From contig CM049320.1 in NCBI GenBank assembly GCA_026874595.1, forward strand, positions 22,331,714-22,395,713: a DNA stretch of 64,000 nucleotides, written 5' to 3'. This document shows positions 37,076-48,455 of this stretch, piece by piece. The notes beneath the pieces were generated by a model, which was given only the letters and a program-made list of their open reading frames with translations, did no database searches and was not told where the DNA came from. Origin of the DNA: Sipunculus nudus (lineage: Eukaryota; Annelida; Sipuncula; Golfingiida; Sipunculidae). The translations under genes and the position numbers were made by a program. Position 1 is the stretch's first letter. Each line of letters opens with the position of its first letter.

Positions 37076-38277
37076 CAGTGGAACCCCGCCTTGCGACCAC
37101 CCCACAATTGCGACCACCCCACAATTACGACCATTTTGCTTGGTCCCGAATTTTTTTTTAGTGTATTTATGTTTAAAAATGACTCAAAATTACGACCACC
37201 CCTGAATTCAGAATTACGACCAGATTTCCTGGCCCCAGCGCTAATGCGACCCCGCTAATGCGACCACCGCCAAGAAGTACTGAAACAACATTTGTCACGA
37301 GTCAATGGCTACGTCTTGTCACAGGCGCCTTAACGAAAGATCAAAGCGGGTAACGAGGTTTCTTAACCCGATAGTTAATCTGATCCTGCATATCTTCCCG
37401 ACTCGGTGTGTTCGCTGGGACTCGTTGAGGTGTAGGTTATAGACCAAAGAGGATAACCATCGGCCTGATTACTTAATGAGCCGGTCTGACCTGGGGTCAG
37501 ATGCTAATTGCCCCTCAGTGATCACCTGTATTACAGCTACCCTAAGTGTGGGGTTGCGGGCTTAATATTTCAACTCATCACACATTGTTCGATCCTCATT
37601 GGTAAAATTAACGACCTAGTTAATCCTGAATGTGTTCTTACCTTACTGACACTGAATATTAAGCAGTCAGTCAAATGTAAAAAATAAAGCTTGCAATAAC
37701 TTGCCTTTTCTGATAGATCGTTGTCAGTTTATTTCTCTACTGGGTAAGTTTGCATTTAAATTGCTTGCTGTTAGGCAACCATGCCTCTGAAAGAGCTCTC
37801 CTTGAAGGATAAAGTGGCGTTTATCAAGGCGGCAACACCAAGCGCGGTCAGCACCAAATGGCTCAGCAGTTTAGCGTCGGGAAAACTCAAGTGCACGCAA
37901 TATATACTCAAGCGGAAGGCTAAATATATGACAACCACGTATTATGTTCAATATGCATTCAGTAGGTTGTAATCGTATTGCCTTAGTGTTATTATTTGTT
38001 AATCATCAGTCCCTACGTATGTGTACATGTATATTAATTTTTATCATGAATAAATATGTTCAGCTACACACACACACAAAAATTCATAATAAGGGTACTC
38101 CGCTGAGTTAAATATTTTGTTATCATTCACATTAAAGATATGCAGTAGATAAACTCTGATACACATTCAATATCAGCGTGTTATATGCGACCACGGTAAG
38201 AGTTTCACAAATACGACCACCCCCAAATTACGACCACTTTGCTCAGTCCCCAGGGTGGTCGTAATTGTGGGGTTCCA

Positions 38278-38280
<3 letters not shown>
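37076..38280 (+). mobile_element. pogo/Tigger-type DNA transposon, internally deleted
   Basis: TIRs start CAGTGGAACCCC and end GGGGTTCCACTG, each followed inward by clusters of GCGACCACC / TACGACCAC. TA flanks both ends. These are hallmarks of pogo/Tigger (Tc1-mariner superfamily). The interior keeps a fragment at 37781-37972 (LSLKDKVAFIKAA ... LKRKAKYM) resembling the N-terminal helix-turn-helix of the transposase. No DDE catalytic domain is present, so it is non-autonomous. The right end inserts at a long TA repeat. Confidence 0.8.
37781..37972 (+). pseudogene. Transposase N-terminal remnant (CENP-B/Tigger-like HTH)
   Basis: The 63-codon frame begins MPLKELSLKDKVAFIKAA and continues with the spacing of the first helix-turn-helix of pogo-type transposases (WLSSLASGKLKCTQYILK). 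The catalytic region is absent. It may retain DNA binding but cannot transpose. Confidence 0.5.

Positions 38281-38338
<58 letters not shown>
38281..38338. repeat. AT microsatellite
   Basis: A TA run abutting the right end of the Tigger-type element. Further TA runs lie at 41725-41798 and 41972-41993. Confidence 0.95.
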
Positions 38339-38339
<1 letters not shown>

Positions 38340-38342
<3 letters not shown>

Positions 38343-41300
38343 TTTATGTATTAAATATGGGTAATATTACTCCTCTAAATACATTTAAATTCTTAATTTA
38401 TATAAACATTTATTCCCTTTAAACTCCCTTTCACCAGGTAAGTAACATGTAATATTGCTTTATGACAAACACATATTATATAGTCATATATCATCTCATA
38501 GAGATCTGATTGCCTAGCTTAAAATGCTCAATAAATATAAGAAAGTCCTGATGCATTCTTCTTAGAGTGTAAAATACTTCGCCCCGATTACTTTAACTGT
38601 TTATTGTTTTTAAATAGCAAAGGCCGATTACCTTTATTTATGAGGGGCCTGGCTAGCTTAAAGGGACCTATTCACATACCAGGTATTTTCAATATACATA
38701 CAATATGTATTCATCTTAAAATAGCATGGTATCTCTCAATATTTCATTATAAAACTGATCAGTGCCCTGAATAGAAACATCTGGTGACCGTACTGCACAA
38801 CTTTACAATTCTTTTTTTATTATGCTTCAACCGTTGTTTCTTCTGTGTTTCTTCTTTCATGTTTATTCTTTTTCTCTGAGCACACACGGGGACCGCTCAC
38901 AACGCACCCTTGTTATTGTAAAGAAAAAAAACGTAGACTGTGTTTACTCACACAGAGAACCATAGCAATGTATAAGACATTGCATATTAAGGTAAATTGG
39001 GGATTGTATATCCATGTACCGGGATTGTTTGCGGGGAACATTTTGTATCCGGCCAAAATGAACTAATTACAAGAGATTTTGCACATATTTCTGCAAATGA
39101 TTAATTACCTTTAATATTGGAAATTGGGTCGATAACAAAATGATGACAAAATATTGCACGGGACACACTCTATAGGTTGTTAAAGCATTTACACATGAAT
39201 ATGATTACAATAGAATTTTCCATCGTTTACCAGTTTAGAACTTAAGATAAGTGACCAACCATTGTGCCTAGACCTAGGTTTTCATAGTCAAAGAATAAAA
39301 TGAATCTGTTACTAACAATTTATTTCGTATTCAAAATTGTAATATGCAAATGAAGGCCGCCATTGATGAAATGTCAACTTTCTTCAAAATCTCCTGTACA
39401 AACCATGATAAGTTGTTGAGCGTTTTGTGTAGTTTATGGTGGAAGAGACAAATTAACCAATACAACGGTTTAGTCGACTTCATATTTTGCAATTTAGTGC
39501 CACCATTGATGAAGATTCTAAATTCTTTTATATGTCAAGAACCCTTCATGATAAAAGACAGGCAATGTGTCTAGGCTAAGGTTTTCATCGTCAAAGCTTC
39601 AAATGAAACACTATTAAAGAATGTTTAGTCCGTGTTTAAAAAGTTTACATAGAAATTAGGGTCCCCGTTGATTTAACAATCTTTCTTCAATATTTCAGCT
39701 GGAAACCATGGAATCTGGTCAATCATACTATCATAGGTGTTTATGGCCATGGTTGTAAAAAGACAATGGGAAAGTACTCTCAGATAATCTTCCGCATCAT
39801 CAAAAGAACTATCCATAATATTTAGTCACACATTATATCAGGTTTCCACGATTATTGATTAAAAGCCCTATCAAAGAGATTTTAAGCGTATTTTAGTGTT
39901 TAGTAAACAAACGTAGGCTTCACTAAATCAAGTGCATTTAGGCAATATTCCAGTAAGAACCTTTGATATTATGAACTGTCTAGGGCCTAGCCCAGTGACT
40001 GGGGATTAGTTTTAGACCAAGAAGGGGCACAATTCTATCCCCGAATACTGCCTACAAGGCTTCGCTCTGATGTCTTCATGACAGGTTAAAGCTGTGTTGT
40101 TCACAACCACATGCATATATAATCTTAAGTCAGATATTCTTTAATTAGTTTGAAGGATCTTTCTTTACCATTTTTGTCATTTTATCATGTATTTCTCTTT
40201 CAATGCACAGTTTTGTCTTCATCTGGTTATACATCATAAGGAACATGACAGTAGGCCCTCCTGGTCACAGAATTTCCTTAGATCACAAACAAAACTATTT
40301 CCTTCAAATGCAAATGGGAAAATTCATTATTTTAAAGTCTCAGTGTATATATATATATGAAAACAATTATATTTGAAAAATAGGTTCCTTACTTGCATAA
40401 GTATAGCATCCAAAAGATCACGTATGTATAATTTAGCTTTTGTGTATATTTTAGCCTCAGATACCTGCAACTTGTAACATAAATAATCGGGATAAGTAAA
40501 CATGGCATTATAATTTAAACCTGACAAATGTGCTATTGTATTCATGCCTTAATGTTTGCTGCGTCGTACATAGACCGTGAATAGAATGTGTTGCGCATCT
40601 CTCGACCAAGAGACGAATAAATCTCGCCCAATGTCAATTTTTTTTATTTATGGAGCTATTTTTTGAAACAAGAGTGTTTCATCGGATCGGATCAAATATT
40701 TTTAGATCAGACAGGTCAGAATCAATGCTCTGATTTGAATATTATCACTGTTTGAGGAATAAACAAGTTTAATCATACACTGAGCTGTATATGATGTAGT
40801 GTGTTATAGAAACGAATAATTTTGTCAAAGATCAAATCATAAGACGACTTAGGGGCATATCAAGATAAGCATTTTAAATAAAATAGGCATTTTTCCGGCA
40901 CTAGGACTCGATTAATGTCCTTGGACTGCAAATATGGTGCTTAGGTTACGATAAGACTAGCAGGGTGTTTTACCTGATCGGTCACATTATACCAGGCCAA
41001 AAACACAGGAAAAGATACGAAAATTAAGTAAATCTACCAAACATCTCCATTTTCCTTGAATTTCAGGATTTGATATGATTAAATATCATTGTCCAGCCAT
41101 ATTTACCATGTATTCAAACATTTATATTTTGCTTCAAATGAATATCCTGGTTATTTGAAGTTATGGCCTTGGGAAATCGATTGAAAGGCGCCACGATATC
41201 TGAAAATTGGATAATACAACCCAACTCACAGTGTTAAGAAATAAAAATACTTCCTGATTTACATTAATTCACAGAGATATATCTTGGCATACTCTCCATG

Positions 41301-41725
41301 TAATAGCCAGGTTAAGGATATAATATATAAATAGGTATATTTTATGTGCAACTAAACCCAAACAGAACCGCGACAAGAAGTATACATAACCATTCGTGAA
41401 ATTGAGATTTGTTTAGATGGCCTCTAAACATTCTTTGACCATATAAACCTGTGTCTAGGTTTTCAATTTATCCGGATATCATAAATGGTTTACATTGTTT
41501 TCCAATTAGGATATTGAATTAAGGAGAATTTCTACCAATGATATCCCAAATTTGCATATCAAATTTCAGTGAAACCATTGTTAACATGCATATAACAAAA
41601 TAGCCCAAGGTCTTCGTCAGGACAACCCATCTCAGAAGTATCAGTAGACCCCTACCATCACAAATCCACGAGAAAACGTTCTACTATAGACAATTCATAG
41701 GCACCCCATTTTGACAACTCGACTG

Positions 41726-41799
<74 letters not shown>

Positions 41800-42385
41800 T
41801 ACAATTCTAACCCGATCACTGGTTGTACTCACCATTCACAGAAGAGAAAACCTAAGACATTCCTAGCATCAGAGACGTCATTTATCTTTAAGGATGGGAG
41901 ATGACTCAAAGGGTAGGATTAGAGCAACATTTTGGAAAGCTGTACGAATATTGAAATATCTAAATTGTTAAATATATATATATATATATATATGCTTGAG
42001 AGCCTCATTATATTTGAAATATGGTAACTATATATAAGAGTTGCATTGCCAAGCAGTAAAGCAGTCTCTCGTTCTTTCGATTGAAATATTTAATTTTCTG
42101 TGAGAATATCTTATCCCTGCATAAAAAGCTCGACAATTACACTCAGGATCCTTCCTGACAAAAATAAGGTTAGGGGGATAAAACCCGATCCCCCTGTATT
42201 CACACTCCTTTAAGTTTACACGCATCTATGTTTATTTGCGCACTTTCCACATGGATCAATAAATTTCAAACTTGAATTCCTAAAATATTCTTTAAAATAA
42301 CTCATTCAGGGGTAAGATGGAGTAGATCAACAAGGTAATACACATTGATGTAAGACTTTGTTTCAAGTCCTAAATTAAGTTCACT
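38340..42385. other. Intergenic, mostly unrecognised repeats
   Basis: Loosely repeated motifs (GTCTAGGTTTTCAT-like near 39275, 39570 and 41455; TTTCTTCAAAATCTCCTG-like near 39382 and 39680) suggest an old, diverged tandem repeat of about 300 bases. No exon with splice support. Confidence 0.4.
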
Positions 42386-42387
42386 TT

Positions 42388-42480
42388 CTCATTGACCCGA
42401 ACTCCGACTTGGGCTCGAGGGCCCAGGACTCGGACTTGTACTCGGATTAGAAGGGCTGGACTCGATCAATCAGGACCATT
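42388..42480. repeat. GACTC/GAGTC-rich dispersed repeat fragment
   Basis: The stretch is dense in ACTCGGACT and GGGCTCGAGG motifs of the family also seen at 49120-49585, 52800-53325 and 59520-59610. Confidence 0.5.
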
Positions 42481-42769
42481 CCATGTCGATTCCATTGTTA
42501 TTGGAAGTTCTATCATCAAGACTTGCACGCGTGAGAAAATGTTATAATATAAAAAAAGGAATAAGACTATATACCAACCTCATTCACTGCATTAGAAGTT
42601 CTATATCAATCAATATCAAATTACAAACCTAATGTAAACTTACACATGATTACACATGATTTTCTCAAATTTGAATTTCAGGTTGCTTTAAAAAAATAAT
42701 ATTCAGTCAAACTTTGACACGAGTTACACATTACTGGGACACAAAGAAGGTGGACTTGTAACTCAATGA

Positions 42770-43396
42770 CTCGGCCTGGGACTTCAGTGGAAGGAACGAG
42801 ATCTCGGCCTGAGACTCTAGTGGCACGAACAAGAACTCGGCCTGGGACTCTAGTGGCATGGACAAGAACTCGGCCTGGGACTCTAGTATCATGGACAAGA
42901 ACTCGTCCTCGGACTCTAGTTGCATGGACAAGAACTCGGCCCGGGACTCTAGCGGCATGGACAAGAACGCGGCCTTGGACTATACAGGCACGGACAAGAA
43001 CTCGGCCTTGGACTCGAGTCCAATGAACAAGAACTCGGCCTGGGATTCTAGTAGCATGGACAAGCACTCGGCCTGGAACTCTAGTGGCATGTACAAGAAC
43101 TCGGCCTCGGACTCTAATTTCATGGACAAGAACTCGGCCTGGGACTCTAAAGGCATGGACAAGGAATTTGCCTTGGACTCTAGTGGCATGGACAAGAACT
43201 CGGCTTCGGACTCTAGTGGCATGGATAAGAACTCGGCCTCCAACTCTAGTCGCATGGAAAAGGAATTGGCCTGGGACTCTAGTGGCATGGACAAGAACAC
43301 GGCCTCCAACTCTAGTGGCATGGATAAGAACTCGGCCTCCAACTCTAGTGGCATGGACAAGAACTTGGCCTCCAACTCTAGTGGCTTGGACAGGGA
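42770..43396. repeat. Minisatellite, 19 units of 33 bases
   Basis: The unit runs CTCGGCCTGGGACTCTAG followed by TGGCATGGACAAGAA. All 19 units are exactly 33 bases, though individual bases differ between units. Because 33 is a multiple of three and the unit lacks stops in five frames, long open frames appear on both strands: an 11-residue Asp/Ser repeat on plus and an Arg/Val repeat on minus. No start context or splice site singles out one frame. It lies about 280 bases upstream of the TATA motif of the intact gene. Confidence 0.9.
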
Positions 43397-43679
43397 CTTT
43401 CATTTGGACTCGGATAGTGTTGACTGGACAAACTCTTTGGTGACAGACACCTGTGAAAATCACTACGAGAATTATTCCCGTGGGATGTGACCAACCAATT
43501 CCCCTGGTTCAAGGCTTCCATAGAACCATTGATGGAAAGGTTGGCCAATTGTGAATACAATATATAATAACATGTCATGTAACAACAAACACTGTTGCCT
43601 GGTGACTGCTAATGCTTTGTCAATACTCACACCGAGATTAGTTACTCTTCGAATAAATTATGCATAGCCTTCCTGAGAA

Positions 43680-43685
43680 TATAAA
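43680..43685 (+). promoter_or_regulatory. TATA box of the intact secreted gene
   Basis: TATAAA lies 70 bases upstream of the chosen ATG at 43750, placing transcription start at about 43710. An in-frame upstream ATG at 43660 lies before this TATA and would not be transcribed, which supports the 43750 start. Confidence 0.5.
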
Positions 43686-43749
43686 GGTACATGTTCCTCT
43701 AACAGACAGGAAGAACCATCGCTCTTGGAGAACATTTAAAAAAGGAATA

Positions 43750-43801
43750 ATGTCACCGCTTGTTTTAGTCAGTATTATCCTCTCTTCGACAAATGTTGCA
43801 G
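43750..43801 (+). CDS. Exon 1: signal peptide
   Basis: It encodes MSPLVLVSIILSSTNVA plus the first base of a Gly codon, followed by a GTAGGA donor (phase 1). The hydrophobic core and small residues before the Gly fit a cleavable signal peptide. Confidence 0.7.
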
Positions 43802-45596
43802 GTAGGAAGTGTTTTTTTTTTGTCATTGTGATAGAAACTTTCATATCTGTTTGTTACCATTGGCTCTTCAGGGGCTTAGCTAGAATTTACGAGAAAGGTG
43901 GGTACCGCGGGCGCCATTTGGGTGTGGGTGCAGGATACCCGCTAGAAAACGAGTACACATATATACAAGGGTACATCTAGAACTTCAATATTCTTATAAA
44001 ATTTGAAGACTCGAACAAGAGAAATTTATTAATATTTTGTTTGAATGGCATGATTTATTATCTTCAGTTTTTTAGTTATGCCTTTGCAATTTGGTAAGTT
44101 ACTTCCTAGAGATAGATCTCTTTTTATAAATAAATTATTACCTTGGAACTCGGGATTACACGATTGATATTTTCATGTTTTTAAATTACCTTCGTACTAT
44201 ATTTTTTTAAAGATATGTAGTGTCTAGAAAGTGATTCGTCAAAATCCCATGCAAAATTTGAATGGGGTTTTGGGGGGTGGGGGGGGGGGGGTGCTTGTCA
44301 TAGCCCCTTGTGTCACCTCCTGTCCTAAGAATGATTTCCAGCATAACATTATTTTTTTTTTCATATGCATGAAATGTTAAAATTATATGTGTCTTCTGTG
44401 GTCTAGCGGTAGACCCTGGGTCCGGATGACACAAGGATATAAAATGAGAATGATAAGAAACAGGTGGTACGTACCACCTAGTCACGTAGTCCATAACCTA
44501 AATGAAACAGTTAATGATTTATGTAAGTCAGAATAAAAAATAAAATCTAAAAATGTGTCTCATAGGATAATAATAATAATAATACCATATATCATTTATT
44601 AATGTCATTATTGACTATTTTATGATGTTAGTTATTTTAGGGAAGATTAAGGCAAAAACATGGTTCTGTTAATAACAGGACTTCTGTCGAAATAAACAGA
44701 AACGTATGCAGAGAACAATAAATTTAACCAAAATAATATAACAATAAAATAATATAAACTCTATATATCGGGACATAACTAATATAATAGTAAAAGGGTT
44801 GAAAGAAATGTTTAAAACTGTACTTAAAGAACTATTAATCACAAATGAACTGCAAGCGAGCAGTAACCTTGCCTAACTTTCTCTTTTACAATTTTCCGTA
44901 ACCTGGCATATTTTAATCTTCCACCTTTTTCGATAACCTTGCATAACGAAATCTTCTATGCATTTGATGACCTGTTATGACATAATTTTCTACACCGTCC
45001 TGTAACTTGGTTGGATTTAATTTTGTACGCCTTTCGGTAACCTGGGAAAATGCATTCTTAATTTGAATATATTTATGATACTCTTTTCGTAACTTTTTAA
45101 GACACCAGTTCTGAATTGTAAAAACTTTTTCTCCAAAACCCTCAGTAATTAACTACCGGTTGTTAACATTATTGAGTTTGATTAAATTCAATGCACCTGA
45201 CACCACAACATGTTAATGAATAAAGGTTTGATAATATATATTTCATTGAAATGACTAGTTTTTTTTTTTACTTTTTTTTTCTTTCCTTTTTTTTTAGATA
45301 TCACAGCTTAATACATATAATATATTTAAAGCCATGATCTAACCATTTAAATTTGGTGCGAGAGCATGTTTATTACAAACAACATAATATGAAATAATAT
45401 AGTCTATTGATGATTAATTTTGATTTTCCACCATCAGCAGAGATCGCTCTAGTACCGAACTATTGTGCCAATCTGTGTCCGTATGGGTTGATGGGGTGCA
45501 CAGGACCTGATCACGGAGTGGGCGTGGTCACTTGTATCCTGCTGACTCGTCCGTCATTTCCATCTGACTACGCTGCTCATTGAACTTGATATGGCC

Positions 45597-45655
<59 letters not shown>

Positions 45656-48405
45656 TTTTGCACTTGGCTCGTGTTGGCATCATAAACATCATTCCTGTAA
45701 ACTTTGTACTTTTGATCTTTTATCGTTGGGAAGGGAGCCCGCGTTTTTGTTCGTGCTTTCCACCATGGTTCATTTTTATTTAGATATCTCAATCTTATTT
45801 TTCTCTTTACTTTGTAATAACCTTCGTTTAGTACACAGCATAGATTCTCTGTGGGTATTGCTCTACTTGTGTCTGGGTAATGTTGAGCTCTGAGTATACT
45901 TGTAGTTGTTTTTAACCATAAGCATTCCCCTGAGTTTTTTTATTATACTGGTTGTAATGGTGTGAAAAAGTCTAATTGTTCTAAGAAAGAAACATAATGG
46001 ATTAAACCTTGCAATCCAGCAATCATTTACAATCACGAGCATGGGCATATACCAATGATTTACCACATCAAGGGTCATCCGTCTACCAAAAATACGTCTA
46101 CCCAGAATACAACTTACCCATAAAATTCTTGAAACGCAGGTTATGTAACACGGTCGTGATAAGTACCATTTCTTACACCGGGTTCTTTTTTTATTGCAGT
46201 AGTAGACCAATGAGGAAGTATTGAAGTAACTTTAACCCGGAAATATATTTTAAACATTTTTATTATTCCAAACATAAAAAAAATACCCTTTAAAATAAGG
46301 ATATGGATATAGGGTCCATTCGCTTAAGTATATTTTGGTTTCTTCGCCACTGTTTACCATCCATCACAGGCAACATCGATTTTAGCTAAACGTTAATGTA
46401 CGTTAGCGTTAATAGTTATATTAACTCATCTAATCATGCTTTTGGTGAAGTGCAGAAATCGTTAACTTCAAATTCTTGGACCTTCCTGGTGAAAGATTAA
46501 CAGAACAAGTGACCCATGGGTTATGACGCTCAGTGGACTGACATGTTGACAATATGTCCTTACACGGTCAACTAATTAACATAATGTAAGTGGCTTCATA
46601 GTGCATGGATATTAGCTCAAGTTCATCAAGACCCATAAGCACACCAAATTTGATGACAATCCATCCAGCCGTTTCTGAGGAATCTGGCAATTTGTGTGTA
46701 TTTTGCATTTTTTTTTCTGGGGTGCTCAAACATGCCCCGTATCTCGGAGAATAAACATTACAGTGACCTAGTTTCAAGTGCCTGAGGAGAAACCTTTTGT
46801 GGAACTCTCAGGATGTTAAATTTTGGTATCAAATTTTTAATAATTCTAGGGGGTGCTTATAAGCCCCATACCTTGGAGAATATGGGTAACAGAGACCTAA
46901 TTTAATGTTTCCAAGAAGATTTTTCGTGGACCTCCCTCATTTGTCAGGTTAGACGATTCTATGTACAGATGGCACCACAAGTCTACAGAAAATGATTAAA
47001 CACTCCATGATCAATATGCATGCAAAGGATGATGGTGATCAATGCATTAGTTTTTCAGATAATTGAACATTTGTATCAAATTCTTACTTTTTTGGACTCA
47101 AATTCTGAGCCCCATAGCTTCGAGGATATGGGTAAAAGAGACCTAGCTTCTGGTTTCTTTTGATGTCAAGTTGAAAGACCCGAGGTCCAGTGATTACGAT
47201 CTGGGCCCTGATAACAGAAAACCACATCATTAAAGGTCTCAAGAACAAAGGAAAAAAACTGTAAAAAATGAAAAAAAAAATCGAGGTTGCAACACCAGTT
47301 TGCAGGAACTGATGAATCTTTCCAAGATCGATATGAATGCAAAGAATAATGCTGATCAAGGCATTAGTTGTACAGATAATTTAGCTTTTGTATTAAATTT
47401 TGCATTATTCTGTGGGCTACTTAGGAGCATCATAGCTCAAAGGATATGAGTAACAGAGACCTAATTTCGGGTTCCCTTGGAGACATTCACGGATCTTCCA
47501 GGATATAAAGTTGAAAGATTCTAGGTCTAGTGATTACAATTTGTGCCCTGTTAACAGATGAAAATATCTTTAAAGGTCTCAAACACAGAGATAACAAAAT
47601 CGTAAAAAATGAAAAAAAAAATACATGTTGCGCCACTAGTCTGTGGAAACTGATGAAACATTCCATGAACAATATCCATGCAAAGAATAATGGTGATAAA
47701 TGCATTAGTTGTTAAGATACTGGAGCTTTTTTGTCCAATTTTCCATTACTCTGAGGGGTACTACAAACCCCATAGCTCAGAGGCTTTTGGTTACAGAGAC
47801 CTAATTTTAGGTTTCCAAGGAGACTTTTCATGGACCTTTTGAATGTTAAGTCAGAAGAAATCAGGACCAGCGGTTACGATTTGTGCCTGGTTATGGACGG
47901 ACGGAAAGACGGATGGACGCCGGACAAAGGGTGATCGCTATAGCTCAGATGACTTTCAGTCATCTGAGCTAAAAAAATTGTGAAAACAATCGATAATTCC
48001 ATGCGCATTGAATTAATTATACTTATTGAATAGGTTAACATTATGTTTATACATGTATCACATTGACTCATATTGATCATCCGAGCTAAGAGCCGTTAGA
48101 CGATGATGTTCAAACATGCACGCGTTCAACGGGGACAATGGGTCATTGGCCTTGTCCAAACAGACTAGCATTGGTCGGACAATAGGCCGTGTCGGGTCCA
48201 TTGAATTTCAAGATGTAACCATTTATCTTGGCATGAAACGTTATCGCCTCCCCCCCCCCCCCCCCCCCCAGCCATATGTTCGAGAATGAGATAATCAATT
48301 CACATCCAATTGGTCGGTTGAGTCATAGTTTAGCTAAACTGAATGTCATTTAAAAATAACAACATTAGGGAAGTTTATCGATGGGTAATATATACATATA
48401 TATAA

Positions 48406-48455
<50 letters not shown>

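Noticed and set aside
42678-43490. 261-residue minus and 210-residue plus repeat proteins
   Set aside because: Both are automatic by-products of a stop-free 33-base unit. Neither has splice or promoter support, so only the minisatellite is annotated.
43660-43749. Upstream in-frame ATG adding 30 residues to the intact gene
   Set aside because: It lies before the TATA motif and would place a charged stretch ahead of the signal peptide.
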